Source of the DNA: Mucilaginibacter mali
GTDB taxonomy: Bacteria; Bacteroidota; Bacteroidia; Sphingobacteriales; Sphingobacteriaceae
Assembly (NCBI RefSeq): GCF_013283875.1
Contig: NZ_CP054139.1
Span: forward strand, 2,604,001 to 2,668,000
Direction: 5' to 3'
Length of the DNA: 64,000 bases
Position 1 is the stretch's first letter. Each line of letters begins with the position of its first letter. The position numbers and the translations under genes were made by a program. Below, one piece after another: positions 9,508 to 18,260 of the stretch. The notes beneath the pieces are model-generated. The model did no database searches. It was not told the DNA's origin and saw nothing but the letters and a program-made list of their open reading frames with translations.

Positions 9508-11541
9508 TCAGATGATTACAGAGATTAATAAATCGATTAACTTGATGCCTATGAAAGGCGCGATAACGCCTCCCAGGCCATAAATAAGCAGGTTGCGGCG
9601 CAGCAGCGCGCTTGCACCAATGGGCTTATATTCCACACCTTTTAAAGCCAGTGGTATCAGCATCGGAATAATAATAGCGTTAAAGATCACTGCCGAAAGG
9701 ATAGCGCTCTCCGGGCTGTGCAGGCGCATAATGTTTATCGCCTGTAAAGCAGGGATCGAAGCGATGAACAAGGCCGGCACAATAGCAAAATACTTGGCCA
9801 CATCGTTCGCGATGGAAAATGTCGTCAGCGTACCACGGGTGATCAGTAGTTGCTTACCTATCTCTACGATCTCAATCAATTTGGTTGGATCGTTATCCAG
9901 GTCGACCATGTTACCGGCTTCTTTGGCGGCCTGGGTACCGCTGTTCATGGCTACGCCAACATCGGCCTGGGCCAGCGCGGGGGCATCGTTAGTGCCATCG
10001 CCCATCATGGCAACCAGCTTACCGGTGGCCTGCTCAGCTTTAATGTAGCGCATCTTATCCTCGGGCTTGGCTTCGGCAATAAAATCGTCCACACCGGCTT
10101 TTTCGGCAATAAATTTGGCGGTAAGCGGGTTATCGCCGGTAACCATCACAGTTTTGATACCCATTTTGCGCAGGCGCTCAAAGCGTTCGGCAATACCTGG
10201 TTTTATAATATCCTGCAGTTCGATCACCCCTAAAACCTGTTCGTTTTGTGCTACTACCAGCGGCGTACCACCTTTTGATGAGATCATTTTTACGCGGTCT
10301 TCCACCTCGCTGTCAAACGTGTTTCCGGCATTAATTACCGAGTTACGGATGGCATCGAACGCCCCTTTGCGGATGCGTTTACCATCTGGCGTATTGATCC
10401 CGCTGGCGCGTGTTTCGGCGGTAAATTTGATAAACTCCGAACCATCGGGGGCACTTAAAGACAAGCGCGCATTGCCTTGCTGCGCCAGTTCAATAATGGA
10501 CTTGCCCTCTGGTGTTTCGTCAGCCAGCGATGATAACACACAAGCTTTCACCAACTCGTCTGGGTTAATACCGGGCGCGGGCCAAAACTGCGTGGCTTTA
10601 CGGTTACCAATGGTGATCGTCCCGGTTTTATCTAAAAGTAACACGTCGATATCGCCGGCAGTTTCAACCGCCTTGCCCGATTTGGTGATCACGTTCGACC
10701 GCAGTGCCCTGTCCATCCCGGCAATACCAATGGCCGATAACAGGCCGCCAATGGTGGTAGGGATCAGGCATACAAACAGCGAGATGAGCGCCGCGATAGT
10801 AATTGGCGTGTTGGCATAAGCCGCGAAGGGTTGCAGCGTTACGCAAACGATGATAAACACCAGTGTAAAGCTGGCCAGCAGGATAGTTAAAGCTATCTCG
10901 TTTGGTGTTTTCTGTCGCGATGCCCCTTCTACCAGGGCTATCATTTTATCTAAAAAGCTTTCGCCGGGCTGGGTGGTTACCACAACCTTTATCCTGTCGG
11001 ATAATACTTTGGTACCGCCAGTTACCGACGATTTATCGCCACCGGCCTCGCGGATCACCGGGGCCGATTCACCTGTAATGGCCGATTCATCAATGGTAGC
11101 CAAACCTTCAATAATTTCACCATCAGTGGGGATCGTATCGCCGGCTTCGCAGGTAAACACATCGCCTTTAAGCAACTGGTTTGATGAGCGTATGGTTACC
11201 GATCCATCTTCCAGTATAACTTTGGCGGGCGTGTCTTCGCGGGTTTTACGTAAACTATCGGCTTGCGCTTTACCACGGGCTTCGGCAATAGCTTCGGCAA
11301 AGTTGGCAAACAGCAGGGTAAGCAGCAGGATAATAAAAATGCTGCAATTATAAGCGAACGAGCCCTGATCGCGGTGCGAGAAGCTGTAGATGGTTACGTA
11401 CAGCATAATGGCGGTACCAATCTCAACCGTAAACATTACGGGATTGCGCATCATGGTTTTAGGGTTCAGTTTAACGAACGACTCTTTTAGCGCAGTTTGC
11501 ACCAAAGCGGGTTCAAATAATTTATTTGATGATGTTTTCAT
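9508..11541 (-). CDS. kdpB: K+-transporting P-type ATPase subunit B
   Basis: A 677-residue P-type ATPase that energises the KdpFABC potassium pump. It shows the actuator motif ([11 protein letters not shown]), the phosphorylation site DKTGTIT with acceptor Asp near residue 306, the nucleotide-binding region, and the hinge motif [21 protein letters not shown]. Membrane helices lie at the N-terminus ([29 protein letters not shown]), mid-region ([19 protein letters not shown]) and C-terminus. Length and motif order match functional KdpB. It is flanked by kdpA upstream, across a palindromic repeat spacer of 113 bases, and kdpC downstream. Confidence 0.98.
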   Translation of the reverse strand: MKTSSNKLFEPALVQTALKESFVKLNPKTMMRNPVMFTVEIGTAIMLYVTIYSFSHRDQGSFAYNCSIFIILLLTLLFANFAEAIAEARGKAQADSLRKTREDTPAKVILEDGSVTIRSSNQLLKGDVFTCEAGDTIPTDGEIIEGLATIDESAITGESAPVIREAGGDKSSVTGGTKVLSDRIKVVVTTQPGESFLDKMIALVEGASRQKTPNEIALTILLASFTLVFIIVCVTLQPFAAYANTPITIAALISLFVCLIPTTIGGLLSAIGIAGMDRALRSNVITKSGKAVETAGDIDVLLLDKTGTITIGNRKATQFWPAPGINPDELVKACVLSSLADETPEGKSIIELAQQGNARLSLSAPDGSEFIKFTAETRASGINTPDGKRIRKGAFDAIRNSVINAGNTFDSEVEDRVKMISSKGGTPLVVAQNEQVLGVIELQDIIKPGIAERFERLRKMGIKTVMVTGDNPLTAKFIAEKAGVDDFIAEAKPEDKMRYIKAEQATGKLVAMMGDGTNDAPALAQADVGVAMNSGTQAAKEAGNMVDLDNDPTKLIEIVEIGKQLLITRGTLTTFSIANDVAKYFAIVPALFIASIPALQAINIMRLHSPESAILSAVIFNAIIIPMLIPLALKGVEYKPIGASALLRRNLLIYGLGGVIAPFIGIKLIDLLISVII

Positions 11542-11558
11542 ATTTTCACCCCTCCCAA

Positions 11559-11640
11559 CCCTCCCCGAGGGGGAGGGCTTTAGGAGGCATTTGTTTTATT
11601 TGTTATTCCCTTTGTTAAAGCCCCTCTCCCTGGAGAGGGG
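11559..11640. repeat. Pair of GC-rich palindromes between kdpA and kdpB
   Basis: Two perfect hairpins: CCCTCCCC/GGGGAGGG at 11559-11577 and CCCCTCTCC/GGAGAGGGG at 11621-11640. They resemble the palindromes at 8816-8861. kdpA and kdpB are usually almost contiguous, so this 113-base spacer looks like the insertion of an intergenic repeat into the operon. The hairpins could shift the ratio of KdpA to KdpB. Confidence 0.75.
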
Positions 11641-11654
11641 TTGGGTAGAGGTTG

Positions 11655-13373
11655 TTATTTAAGCATTGAAAAATATTCGGCGATCGGGCCAAGTACCAGC
11701 GCCGGGAAATACGACAATGCATTGAGTACAATAATGACCGCAAACGTCATTACACCAAAGGTTACGGTATCGGTTTTAAGCGTGCCAGCCGATTCGGGTA
11801 TGTATTTCTTCTGCGCCAGCAAACCAGCTATCGCAACCGGACCAATAATGGGCAGGAACCTTCCTAAGATGATCACCAGGCCGGTGAGCACATTCCAAAA
11901 AATGTTGTTATCGCCCAAGCCTTCAAAGCCCGAACCGTTGTTGGCGTTTGATGAAGTATTTTCATACAACATCTCCGAAAAGCCATGGTAGCCGGGATTG
12001 TTTAACCAGCTTGATGGTTTAACCGCCCAGTCGGCCGTACCATAATGGTTAAATACATAGGCAGATATGGCTGTGCCCGCCAATATCAGAAAAGGGCTGA
12101 GCAGGGTAATTAACGCAGCAATTTTCACCTCGCGCGCCTCAACCTTGTGCCCTAAAAACTCCGGCGTACGGCCAACCATCAGGCCCGATATAAATACCGC
12201 TATAATAACGTAGATCAAATAGTTCAGTACCCCTACGCCGCATCCGCCAAAGAATGAGTTGATCATCATGGCCAGTAATTGCCACAGGCCGGTGAGCGGC
12301 ATGGTGCTATCGTGCATACCATTAACCGAACCCGTTGATACCACAGTGGTCAGCGTGCTCCAGTAAGCGGTAGCCATCGCGCCTATGCGCACCTCCTTAC
12401 CTTCCATAGCACCTGCCGACTGGCTGACCCCCATTTTTGCAATGGCCGGGTTACCGCCAAGTTCGCTGCTAAAGGATGGGATCATCAGCATCAGCGTGCC
12501 GATCGTCATTACGCCAAAGATCACCCAACCCAATTTTTTCCTGCGGATGAAGTATCCAAAGGCCAATACCATGGCCATCGGGACGATCATCTGCGAAACG
12601 ATCTCGGTAATATTGGTCAGGTAATTCGGGTTTTCCAGCGGGTGTGATGAGTTAGCTCCAAACCAGCCGCCCCCATTAGTACCTAAATGTTTTATAGCGA
12701 TCATTTGCGCTGCCGGTCCGCGCGATACGTGTACCGTATCGCCCTGTAGGGATATAAACTGATCTTTACCGGCATAACTGGCAGGTGTACCATTAAAAGT
12801 TAGTATCAAGGCTACTATTATTGATAAGGGCAACAGCAGGCGGGTAACCGACCGCACAAAGTAGTTCCAGAAGTTACCCACATCGGTGGTGGTTTTGTCG
12901 CGCAGGGCTTTAAATACCGCTACCGCGCAGGCAATACCGGTAGCCGCGCTGGTAAAGTGCAGAAACATCAAAATAAAATGTTGGGTAAGATAGGTTACCC
13001 CGCTTTCGCCGCTATAGTGTTGCAGGTTACAGTTGGCTACAAAGCTTAGGATGGTGTTAAAGGCCAGGTCGGGCGTCATGCCGGGGTTGCCATCGGGATT
13101 AAGAGGCAGCTTATCCTGGTATATTAAAACAAAAAAGCCGTAAACCAACCATAACGAGTTGATCATTAGCATCGCTTTCAGAAACTGTTTCCAGTCCATA
13201 GGCTGGTTTGGGCTGATACCAGATAATTTGTAGATACCGGTTTCAAGCGGCTTCATAAAGTCGGTCCAAACCCTTTCGCCGGCAAACATTTTGGCCAGGT
13301 ATTTACCCAGCGGGATAGCAATAAGCAGGGTGATGATAAAGGAGGCGATCACTCCTGATAGTTCGGTGTTCAT
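11655..13373 (-). CDS. kdpA: K+-transporting ATPase channel subunit A
   Basis: A 572-residue polytopic inner-membrane protein, the K+-selective channel-like subunit of KdpFABC. Diagnostic stretches include FNTILSFVANCNLQHYSGES (first selectivity-loop region), KHLGTNGGGWFGANSSHPLENP, VVSTGSVNGMHDSTMPLTG and YENTSSNANNGSGFEGLGDN, one per pore repeat, related to the KtrB/TrkH superfamily. The length is normal. The start is 6 bases after the stop of kdpF, which fixes the operon order kdpF-kdpA-kdpB-kdpC. Confidence 0.98.
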   Translation of the reverse strand: MNTELSGVIASFIITLLIAIPLGKYLAKMFAGERVWTDFMKPLETGIYKLSGISPNQPMDWKQFLKAMLMINSLWLVYGFFVLIYQDKLPLNPDGNPGMTPDLAFNTILSFVANCNLQHYSGESGVTYLTQHFILMFLHFTSAATGIACAVAVFKALRDKTTTDVGNFWNYFVRSVTRLLLPLSIIVALILTFNGTPASYAGKDQFISLQGDTVHVSRGPAAQMIAIKHLGTNGGGWFGANSSHPLENPNYLTNITEIVSQMIVPMAMVLAFGYFIRRKKLGWVIFGVMTIGTLMLMIPSFSSELGGNPAIAKMGVSQSAGAMEGKEVRIGAMATAYWSTLTTVVSTGSVNGMHDSTMPLTGLWQLLAMMINSFFGGCGVGVLNYLIYVIIAVFISGLMVGRTPEFLGHKVEAREVKIAALITLLSPFLILAGTAISAYVFNHYGTADWAVKPSSWLNNPGYHGFSEMLYENTSSNANNGSGFEGLGDNNIFWNVLTGLVIILGRFLPIIGPVAIAGLLAQKKYIPESAGTLKTDTVTFGVMTFAVIIVLNALSYFPALVLGPIAEYFSMLK

Positions 13374-13379
13374 TTTCGA

Positions 13380-13457
13380 TTAAAATTTTTCGGGTTTAAG
13401 CAGTACATACACCATGTATGCAAACACTGCGATGGAAATGATAAATAGCGCGATCAT
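13380..13457 (-). CDS. kdpF: KdpF small membrane subunit
   Basis: A 25-residue reading frame starting with ATG at 13457 (MIALFIISIAVFAYMVYVLL, then a short KPEKF-type tail). It is one membrane helix with a charged C-terminus, the standard form of KdpF, which binds and stabilises the KdpABC complex. The stop lies 6 bases before the kdpA start. Such a gene is easily missed because of its size. Position, length and the leucine/proline-lysine ending all fit KdpF. Confidence 0.9.
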   Translation of the reverse strand: MIALFIISIAVFAYMVYVLLKPEKF

Positions 13458-13464
13458 GATGTAA

Positions 13465-13548
13465 TCAGATTTTTTCGAACCAGTCGATTGATTTAAAAAA
13501 TAGCCAGCAACAGATGATGATGGCGAGGAAAAGGACGATTGTGATCAT
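13465..13548 (-). CDS. 27-residue single-helix micropeptide upstream of kdpF
   Basis: An ATG at 13548 opens a 27-codon frame ending in TGA at 13465-13467, 7 bases before the kdpF start. The product begins MITIVLFLAIIICCWLFF and ends in a charged, aromatic tail (KSIDWFEKI). It is a single predicted membrane helix, like KdpF, but with two adjacent cysteines and a Trp-rich C-terminus. It is the first reading frame of the putative kdpFABC message. It may be a second accessory subunit or a leader peptide; I do not recognise a named family. Confidence 0.6.
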   Translation of the reverse strand: MITIVLFLAIIICCWLFFKSIDWFEKI

Positions 13549-13662
13549 TTTTTATATTGTTTTTGACCACTATTGGCAATGGGGATGCCATCGGGAAGAA
13601 AAACAACACAAACAGCTGATATACAGTTAAATGTTATTCACCGGCAGGTACCACAAACAAGA

Positions 13663-13690
13663 AAACCCTTCCAAAATGGAAGGGTTTTTT
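13663..13690. terminator. Intrinsic terminator between the response regulator and the kdp genes
   Basis: Stem AAACCCTTCC (13663-13672) pairs perfectly with GGAAGGGTTT (13678-13687), with a 5-base loop and further T residues. It lies 26 bases downstream of the regulator's stop codon, so it should end that transcript and make the kdpFABC message start from its own promoter in 13549-13662. Confidence 0.8.
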
Positions 13691-13715
13691 ATCAGAATGG
13701 GAGACGACGATTTGC

Positions 13716-15047
13716 TTAGCTTAGTTTATACTCCTCCAGCTTGCGGTAAAGCGTGGTTAGGCCAATGCCTAATAAACGGGCTGTTTCGGTTTTGTTGCCG
13801 TTGGTACGTGCCAGGATTTTGTGGATATGCTGACGCTCGACGCTGGCCAGATCTACAGCGCTATGATCTCCGCTGTCATATTTAAATTCGGGCGGTAGCA
13901 GATCGGGGGTTAAAATAGCTTCATCGGCCAGTATCACTACCCGTTCTATCATATTTTTCAATTCGCGGATATTGCCTTTCCAGTGATGCTTATTCAGTAA
14001 CTCTAAAAAAGCGCTATCCATTTTAAGTATGCCTTTGCCCATTTTCGATGCAAAATCTTTCAGATAATGATCTGCCAGCAAGGCTATATCTGCTTTACGC
14101 TCGTTTAGCGAAGGGAGCGCGATGGTAAATACCGAAAGCCGGTAATACAGGTCGAGCCGGAAACGCCCTGCTTCCGCTTCTTTTTGCAGATCGCGGTTGG
14201 TGGCCGCCAGTACCCGTATATTTACTTTGGTGGTTTGGGTATCGCCAAGTTTTATAAAAGTTTTGCTTTCTAAAACCCGCAACAGCTTAGCCTGAAGTTC
14301 CAGGCTCATCTCACCTATTTCGTCCAAAAAAACGGTGCCGTGCTGTGCTTCTTCCAGTAAGCCTTTTTTATCTTTCAGCGCGCCGGTGAAGGCGCCGGCC
14401 TTATAACCAAATAGTTCGCTCTCCAATAGCTCGCCCGAAAAACTGCTGCAGTTTATGGCCACAAAAGGCATCAAGCGCCGTTCGCTTTCATAGTGAATGG
14501 CTGATGCAAAAACTTCTTTACCCGTACCCGTTTCGCCCAAAAGCAAAACGGTGGTATCTGTTACCGCTACCCTGCGTGCCAGTGTAACCGCCTCTTGTAT
14601 GGCTTTTGAGGCGCCTATAATATTGGCGAAGCTATATTTCCTGGTTACCTTTTTTTCAAGTTCAAACACACGTTGCTGCAAAATAGCTTTATCAATAGCC
14701 TGGTTAACCAGCGGAATGATCTTATCGTTATCGTCGCCTTTGGTGATGTAATTGAACGCGCCATTCTGAATGGCCTTTACCCCATCGGCAATAGTGCCAT
14801 AAGCTGTAAGGTTAATAACCTCAACATAAGGTTTCTTTTCTTTTATGATTTTTACCAGGTCTACCCCGTTAACATCAGGCAATTTCACATCGCTTAATAC
14901 CAATAACACATCTTCCTGCTGCAACAGTTTCAAACCTTCTTTACCCGTAAAAGCCTGCAATACCCGAAACCCTTCTAACCCGATGATACGCGATAGCAGA
15001 TCGTTCAGCTTTTTTTCATCGTCGATGATGAGGATGGTTTGTTGCAT
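13716..15047 (-). CDS. Sigma-54-dependent NtrC-type response regulator of the Kdp locus
   Basis: A 443-residue regulator. A receiver domain spans residues 1-120 (TILIIDDEKKLNDLL; phospho-acceptor Asp in VLSDVKLPDVNG). The central AAA+ domain has Walker A GETGTGKEVFASAIHYES and the sigma-54 contact loop GAFTGA (FGYKAGAFTGALKD). A Fis-type helix-turn-helix ends the protein (NKTETARLLGIGLTTLYRKL). It should activate a sigma-54 promoter, probably for kdpFABC, in place of the OmpR-type KdpE used in Enterobacteria. The cognate kinase is likely 4647-6386 at the other end of the locus. The terminator at 13663 separates it from the micropeptide and kdpF. Confidence 0.92.
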   Translation of the reverse strand: MQQTILIIDDEKKLNDLLSRIIGLEGFRVLQAFTGKEGLKLLQQEDVLLVLSDVKLPDVNGVDLVKIIKEKKPYVEVINLTAYGTIADGVKAIQNGAFNYITKGDDNDKIIPLVNQAIDKAILQQRVFELEKKVTRKYSFANIIGASKAIQEAVTLARRVAVTDTTVLLLGETGTGKEVFASAIHYESERRLMPFVAINCSSFSGELLESELFGYKAGAFTGALKDKKGLLEEAQHGTVFLDEIGEMSLELQAKLLRVLESKTFIKLGDTQTTKVNIRVLAATNRDLQKEAEAGRFRLDLYYRLSVFTIALPSLNERKADIALLADHYLKDFASKMGKGILKMDSAFLELLNKHHWKGNIRELKNMIERVVILADEAILTPDLLPPEFKYDSGDHSAVDLASVERQHIHKILARTNGNKTETARLLGIGLTTLYRKLEEYKLS

Positions 15048-15172
15048 TTGGATGCAATACTAATACTTGTTGGGGATATTAACGAATGAGCGTCGAAAAT
15101 AGGTACTTCGAACCGGCAGGGTCAATGAGGTTATTAAGTATATCTACCAGGTATAGAGCGAATTAGATAGCA

Positions 15173-15211
15173 TAAAAAAAGGACAGACCAGAAAAAAATC
15201 TGATCTGTCCT
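15173..15211 (-). terminator. Original terminator of the chromosomal tRNA-Pro gene, left of the island
   Basis: An imperfect 11-bp stem (GGACAGA at 15181-15187 with TCTGTCC at 15204-15210, extended inward by CAGA/TCTG after one mismatch) is followed in the minus direction by seven T residues. It sits directly after the displaced tRNA 3' end at 15217-15232, as expected if it once terminated tRNA-Pro before the island inserted. Confidence 0.7.
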
Positions 15212-15216
15212 GTAAC

Positions 15217-15232
15217 GTCGGGATGGCAGGAT
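15217..15232. repeat. Left attachment site of the tRNA-Pro island
   Basis: The 16 bases gtcgggatggcaggat are identical to 36312-36327, which form the 3' end of the intact tRNA-Pro gene. The sequence match ends abruptly at 15233 (gatt) versus 36328 (tcga). This is the duplicated target left by integration of a tyrosine-recombinase element into the tRNA 3' end. Confidence 0.9.
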
Positions 15233-15292
15233 GATTATCCTGCTCCTTAATGCGTTGATTATATGAAAGTTATCAAGTTGACTTGTGAAAAT

Positions 15293-15315
15293 GGTAACCG
15301 AATGGGTCTCATTTT
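15293..15315 (+). repeat. Subterminal direct repeat, left copy
   Basis: A 23-base block starting ggtaaccgaatgggtctc matches 36193-36215 at 22 of 23 positions, in the same orientation. The copies lie about 60 bases inside the left attachment site and about 97 bases from the right one, as expected for accessory binding sites for integrase or excision factors. Confidence 0.75.
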
Positions 15316-15500
15316 ATTAGACTTCATTTGATCGCATTTGTATCACTAAAGCACTCGTAACAGATAGTCAATGAACTTGTTATGCAAATATAATAAATCT
15401 TTTTCACTTAAAAAAGCCTATTTATTCGCCATACTGTTCATCTTTGGGTCTAAAGAACGACCGCCCCTTAATCATCATGTAAGCAACCGAAAGCGCTTAG

Positions 15501-15583
15501 CCGGGTAAAATGTCAAGGGCGAGCCAGCCGCTGAAAAGCGGACAATTCGGCTCGCTCCGTATACCCTTGACGTTTTATCCCGG
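15501..15583. other. Large nested palindrome with a GAAA tetraloop hairpin
   Basis: Outer arms CCGGGTAAAATGTCAAGGG (15501-15519) and CCCTTGACGTTTTATCCCGG (15564-15583) are imperfect inverted repeats. Inside them GCGAGCC (15519-15525) pairs with GGCTCGC (15549-15555). At the centre CCGCT-GAAA-AGCGG (15528-15541) forms a hairpin with a GNRA-type loop. The whole 83-base unit can fold as a long stem with side hairpin. It may be a structured RNA, a protein-binding cruciform or a transfer/replication site of the island. No protein gene is convincing here. The stretch 15316-15500 and 15584-15828 shows nothing else I can name. Confidence 0.6.
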
Positions 15584-15828
15584 CGTGGGCTATCTTTGCG
15601 GCTATGGTGAATGAGGGGCAACTATGCAAACGGCAATTGCTGTTTGCATTGCAATGAGGCTGGCAGCATAAGAATGAAGCCGCCTGCCGCAGGCGGTGAT
15701 CTTTCCAGATATTGTATATATTTAATTCTAATACGATTGAAAAAATAGCTGAATGCAAGAAACCTTGCAACGTTTAACATGGTTGAAAAAGGAAATGCTA
15801 TTTAAAAAGCAACAGAACGTTGCAATAT

Positions 15829-16062
15829 TTAATTCTTTTTAAATCTTAATAACTCATCGGGTTCAACTTCTAAAGCTTTCGCGAGTTGCAGTACAGTTAA
15901 CAAAGTGATGTTGACCATGCCGCTCTCGTAACGTTGAATATCAGCATAATCCACATTACAAAGCAATGCCATTTTCCTAAATGATAGTTTTTTAGACAGT
16001 CTTAATGATTTAAGATGTTTTCCGAATAGTGCTAATTGTTCTCTGTCTGTTTCGCTAACCAT
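15829..16062 (-). CDS. XRE-family helix-turn-helix regulator
   Basis: A 77-residue protein that is almost entirely one HTH_3 domain: LFGKHLKSLRLSKKLSFRKM, ALLCNVDYADIQRYESG, then TLLTVLQLAKALEVEPDELL. Such proteins are cytoplasmic DNA binders, often repressors of mobile-element functions. It is the first gene inside the left end of the island and lies on the minus strand next to the large palindrome at 15501-15583, which could be an operator. It lacks any extra sensing domain. Confidence 0.9.
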   Translation of the reverse strand: MVSETDREQLALFGKHLKSLRLSKKLSFRKMALLCNVDYADIQRYESGMVNITLLTVLQLAKALEVEPDELLRFKKN

Positions 16063-16211
16063 TTTTCCTGTGAAATGATTAGGAAAAATGGAATATTAAA
16101 AATTCAAAAACGTTGGCTTATTCCCCAACAAAATTTAACTTAAAATACAAAGATGGTTCACAGTGAATTCTCTTAGTTGGTTATGGATACACTTAAATAC
16201 AAAATTAATTG

Positions 16212-17219
16212 CTATAGTCTTATATAAAATTTAGTTCCCCGTCCCTCTGTCGACTTAAAATATATCTGGCCACCATGTTGTTCAATACATTGTTTACTGA
16301 AACATAGTCCAAGTCCCGTGGAGGGTTCTCCGTTAGTGCCTATTCTGCCAGCAGCAGTAAATTTTTCGAATACATCGTTTTGATATATTTCGGGTATACC
16401 AATTCCCGCGTCCAGAACTTTTAATATGATCTGGTTGCGCTCGATCTTAGTACTCATTTTGACGGTTGAGTTTGGATAAGAGAATTTAATAGCGTTTGAA
16501 ATTACATTTTGTATGGCGCGTTTTAACCGCGCACGGTCAATCTCCTTTACAAATTTATCGTTAGAAATGTTCGTTTCTACTTTTATACCTTTTAACAGAC
16601 ATAACCCTGATTGCTCCGTAATACAGATTTTAAAAAACTCATTTAACTCAGTTAATTCCTTTACGAGAGGTTTATTTTCATCAATTTCAACATATAAAAG
16701 ATCGTCAAGAATTTCCATCGCATGCTTACAAGAAAAAGTACATAACTTTATAAACTCCTGGGTTTCCTGATCTGTAACCGTCGTATCAAGCAACTTGATC
16801 AAGCTACTCAAATTACTAATTGGATTACGCAAATCATGGATTACTTTCTGATACTGCTGTTGGGTTTCACTTACGAACTGGACTAACCGTTCAGTAATTC
16901 TTTTCATGGTAATCACGCCCAAAAACTTCCCGTCATCATAGACCGGCAGACAGTCATTTTCTGTTTCTTTCATCAATTCAAAAGCCTCAAAAATACTCTG
17001 CTCGGGGCTAACTTCCGGTTTGCTGATATCAAAATCAATTACATTAAGTGCGTCCGCATTGTGATGCAAATCCTTTAAGGTTAAGACGCCTATCACACGT
17101 TGTTCTTCGTCAATGATTGCGAGATACAGATTTTCTATCAACCACATGTATACAACCCGCGTATCCTCCAAAATAGATGCACCTGGAACTTGCCTGTCAA
17201 TAAGATTAATAACTTTCAT
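16212..17219 (-). CDS. Cytoplasmic histidine kinase with tandem CBS domains
   Basis: A 335-residue protein without membrane helices. Residues ~1-115 form two CBS motifs (VIGVLTLKDLHHNAD; DCLPVYDDGKFLGVITMKR), which usually bind adenosyl nucleotides. The kinase part follows: phospho-acceptor His in VIHDLRNPISNLSSL near residue 128, N box NVISNAIKFSYPNST, G1 DAGIGIPEIYQNDVFEKF and G2 STGLGLCFSKQCI. This suggests a kinase reporting on cellular energy state. No response regulator is adjacent, so its partner is unknown. It is cargo of the island rather than part of the mobilization module. Confidence 0.88.
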   Translation of the reverse strand: MKVINLIDRQVPGASILEDTRVVYMWLIENLYLAIIDEEQRVIGVLTLKDLHHNADALNVIDFDISKPEVSPEQSIFEAFELMKETENDCLPVYDDGKFLGVITMKRITERLVQFVSETQQQYQKVIHDLRNPISNLSSLIKLLDTTVTDQETQEFIKLCTFSCKHAMEILDDLLYVEIDENKPLVKELTELNEFFKICITEQSGLCLLKGIKVETNISNDKFVKEIDRARLKRAIQNVISNAIKFSYPNSTVKMSTKIERNQIILKVLDAGIGIPEIYQNDVFEKFTAAGRIGTNGEPSTGLGLCFSKQCIEQHGGQIYFKSTEGRGTKFYIRL

Positions 17220-17547
17220 ACTATCCGGTTTAGGTATATAATTAGCTCTCGTCGTCAGCAGAATTACCTTTCCTGATAATAAACTTTCGATTTACAAACC
17301 TCAATTGTTCAATAATTCATAGTATACTCACTAAACAAATGTTATACCCAATTCCAACCATACTTCACTCACTTATATTATTGAATTGTTGTACGGAGCA
17401 AGATAAATAAATGTTGGTGAATTCCACAACATTTTTCTTTAAAAACGCTTGGAGATTTGATCTAAACAATTAGCTTTGCATTATATAATAAACGTGGTCA
17501 TTTGACAAACTGTCATTCACCCGTTTAATTGTGATAAGGTTTAGGTT
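17220..17547. other. Gene-free, AT-rich spacer
   Basis: About 330 bases upstream of the CBS kinase with no coding frame I can support on either strand. It must hold the kinase promoter, but I cannot point to a clear -33/-7 pair. Confidence 0.5.
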
Positions 17548-17580
17548 AAAAGCCGCCCGGCAGAGTGATGGGTGGCTTTT
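17548..17580. terminator. Terminator of the mobilization operon
   Basis: AAAAGCCGCCC (17548-17558) pairs with GGGTGGCTTTT (17570-17580), 11 bp with one G-T wobble and an 11-base loop. It lies 45 bases past the stop of the membrane gene at 17625-18260, the last gene of the mob operon. Confidence 0.8.
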
Positions 17581-17624
17581 ATTATTGATAGCCTAATCCG
17601 CCACGAAAACGTTGTAACCCGTTA

Positions 17625-18260
17625 TTACTTTTTTTGCTTCTTTAAGTGTCTTAGTTTCTGCTGTGCCTCTTTACTCATTTTAACTGCTTGCTGTGCGTTA
17701 ATTTCCGCATCTAATAATTGCTGACGACGGGTTATATTAATGTTTGCCTGCCTAATCAGTTTGTCTCTGTTAACGAGGTAACCACTATCTACCTGTGCCG
17801 CAACTTCAGGGTAAAAACCTCGTACCAGTTCATATTTGTCTTTAGCTTCTGAACGACTTGAAAGTTCAATCAATAACATGACTACCATTGCAATTAAAAT
17901 CGCGACGGCTAAACTCAACCATAGGACAATCTTAATCACAAACTTGGATTTTATATCAAATTCAATTCTGTTCCGAACAAGTATATATTTCGGTATGGCC
18001 TGTAATTTTTCACCGTAAACTTTCAGTTGGCTTCCATATTCGTTAAGCTGTTCCCAAAAATTTGTCATTTTCATTTCTTTTATTTCAGTTATAGACTTGT
18101 CTAAATCTTTAACCTGCGCCGGTAATTGTTCTAAATTCAAGGCCTCTATTTTACTTTGCCGCTTGTCGAGTTCAATATATTTCTTAGCCAAACTTTCAAC
18201 AATTTCCTGCTGTATATTATCTTCATGTGCCATAATAATTTCTCTTATTAATTCAATCAT
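17625..18260 (-). CDS. Mobilization-associated coiled-coil membrane protein
   Basis: A 211-residue protein. Residues ~10-75 are charged and helical (LAKKYIELDKRQSKIEALNL, VKDLDKSITEIKEM), suggesting a coiled coil. One strong membrane helix lies at ~112-134 (IVLWLSLAVAILIAMVVMLL), and the C-terminal ~70 residues are again helical and Lys/Gln rich. Its start overlaps the relaxase stop by 4 bases, so it is translationally coupled to it. Proteins in this position may link the relaxosome to a host conjugation pore. I recognise no named family, and the transfer role is inferred from context. M10 (MAHEDNIQQ) is an alternative start. Confidence 0.75.
   Translation of the reverse strand: MIELIREIIMAHEDNIQQEIVESLAKKYIELDKRQSKIEALNLEQLPAQVKDLDKSITEIKEMKMTNFWEQLNEYGSQLKVYGEKLQAIPKYILVRNRIEFDIKSKFVIKIVLWLSLAVAILIAMVVMLLIELSSRSEAKDKYELVRGFYPEVAAQVDSGYLVNRDKLIRQANINITRRQQLLDAEINAQQAVKMSKEAQQKLRHLKKQKK

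Noticed and set aside
15217..15232. A second tRNA-Pro gene at the left end of the island
   Set aside because: Only the last 16 bases of the tRNA are present; the anticodon and D arms are absent, so it is an attachment-site duplicate, not a gene.
15513..15770. An 85-residue minus-strand frame
   Set aside because: It lies across the nested palindrome 15501-15583, has low-complexity composition and no start signal or similarity; the structure explains the sequence better.
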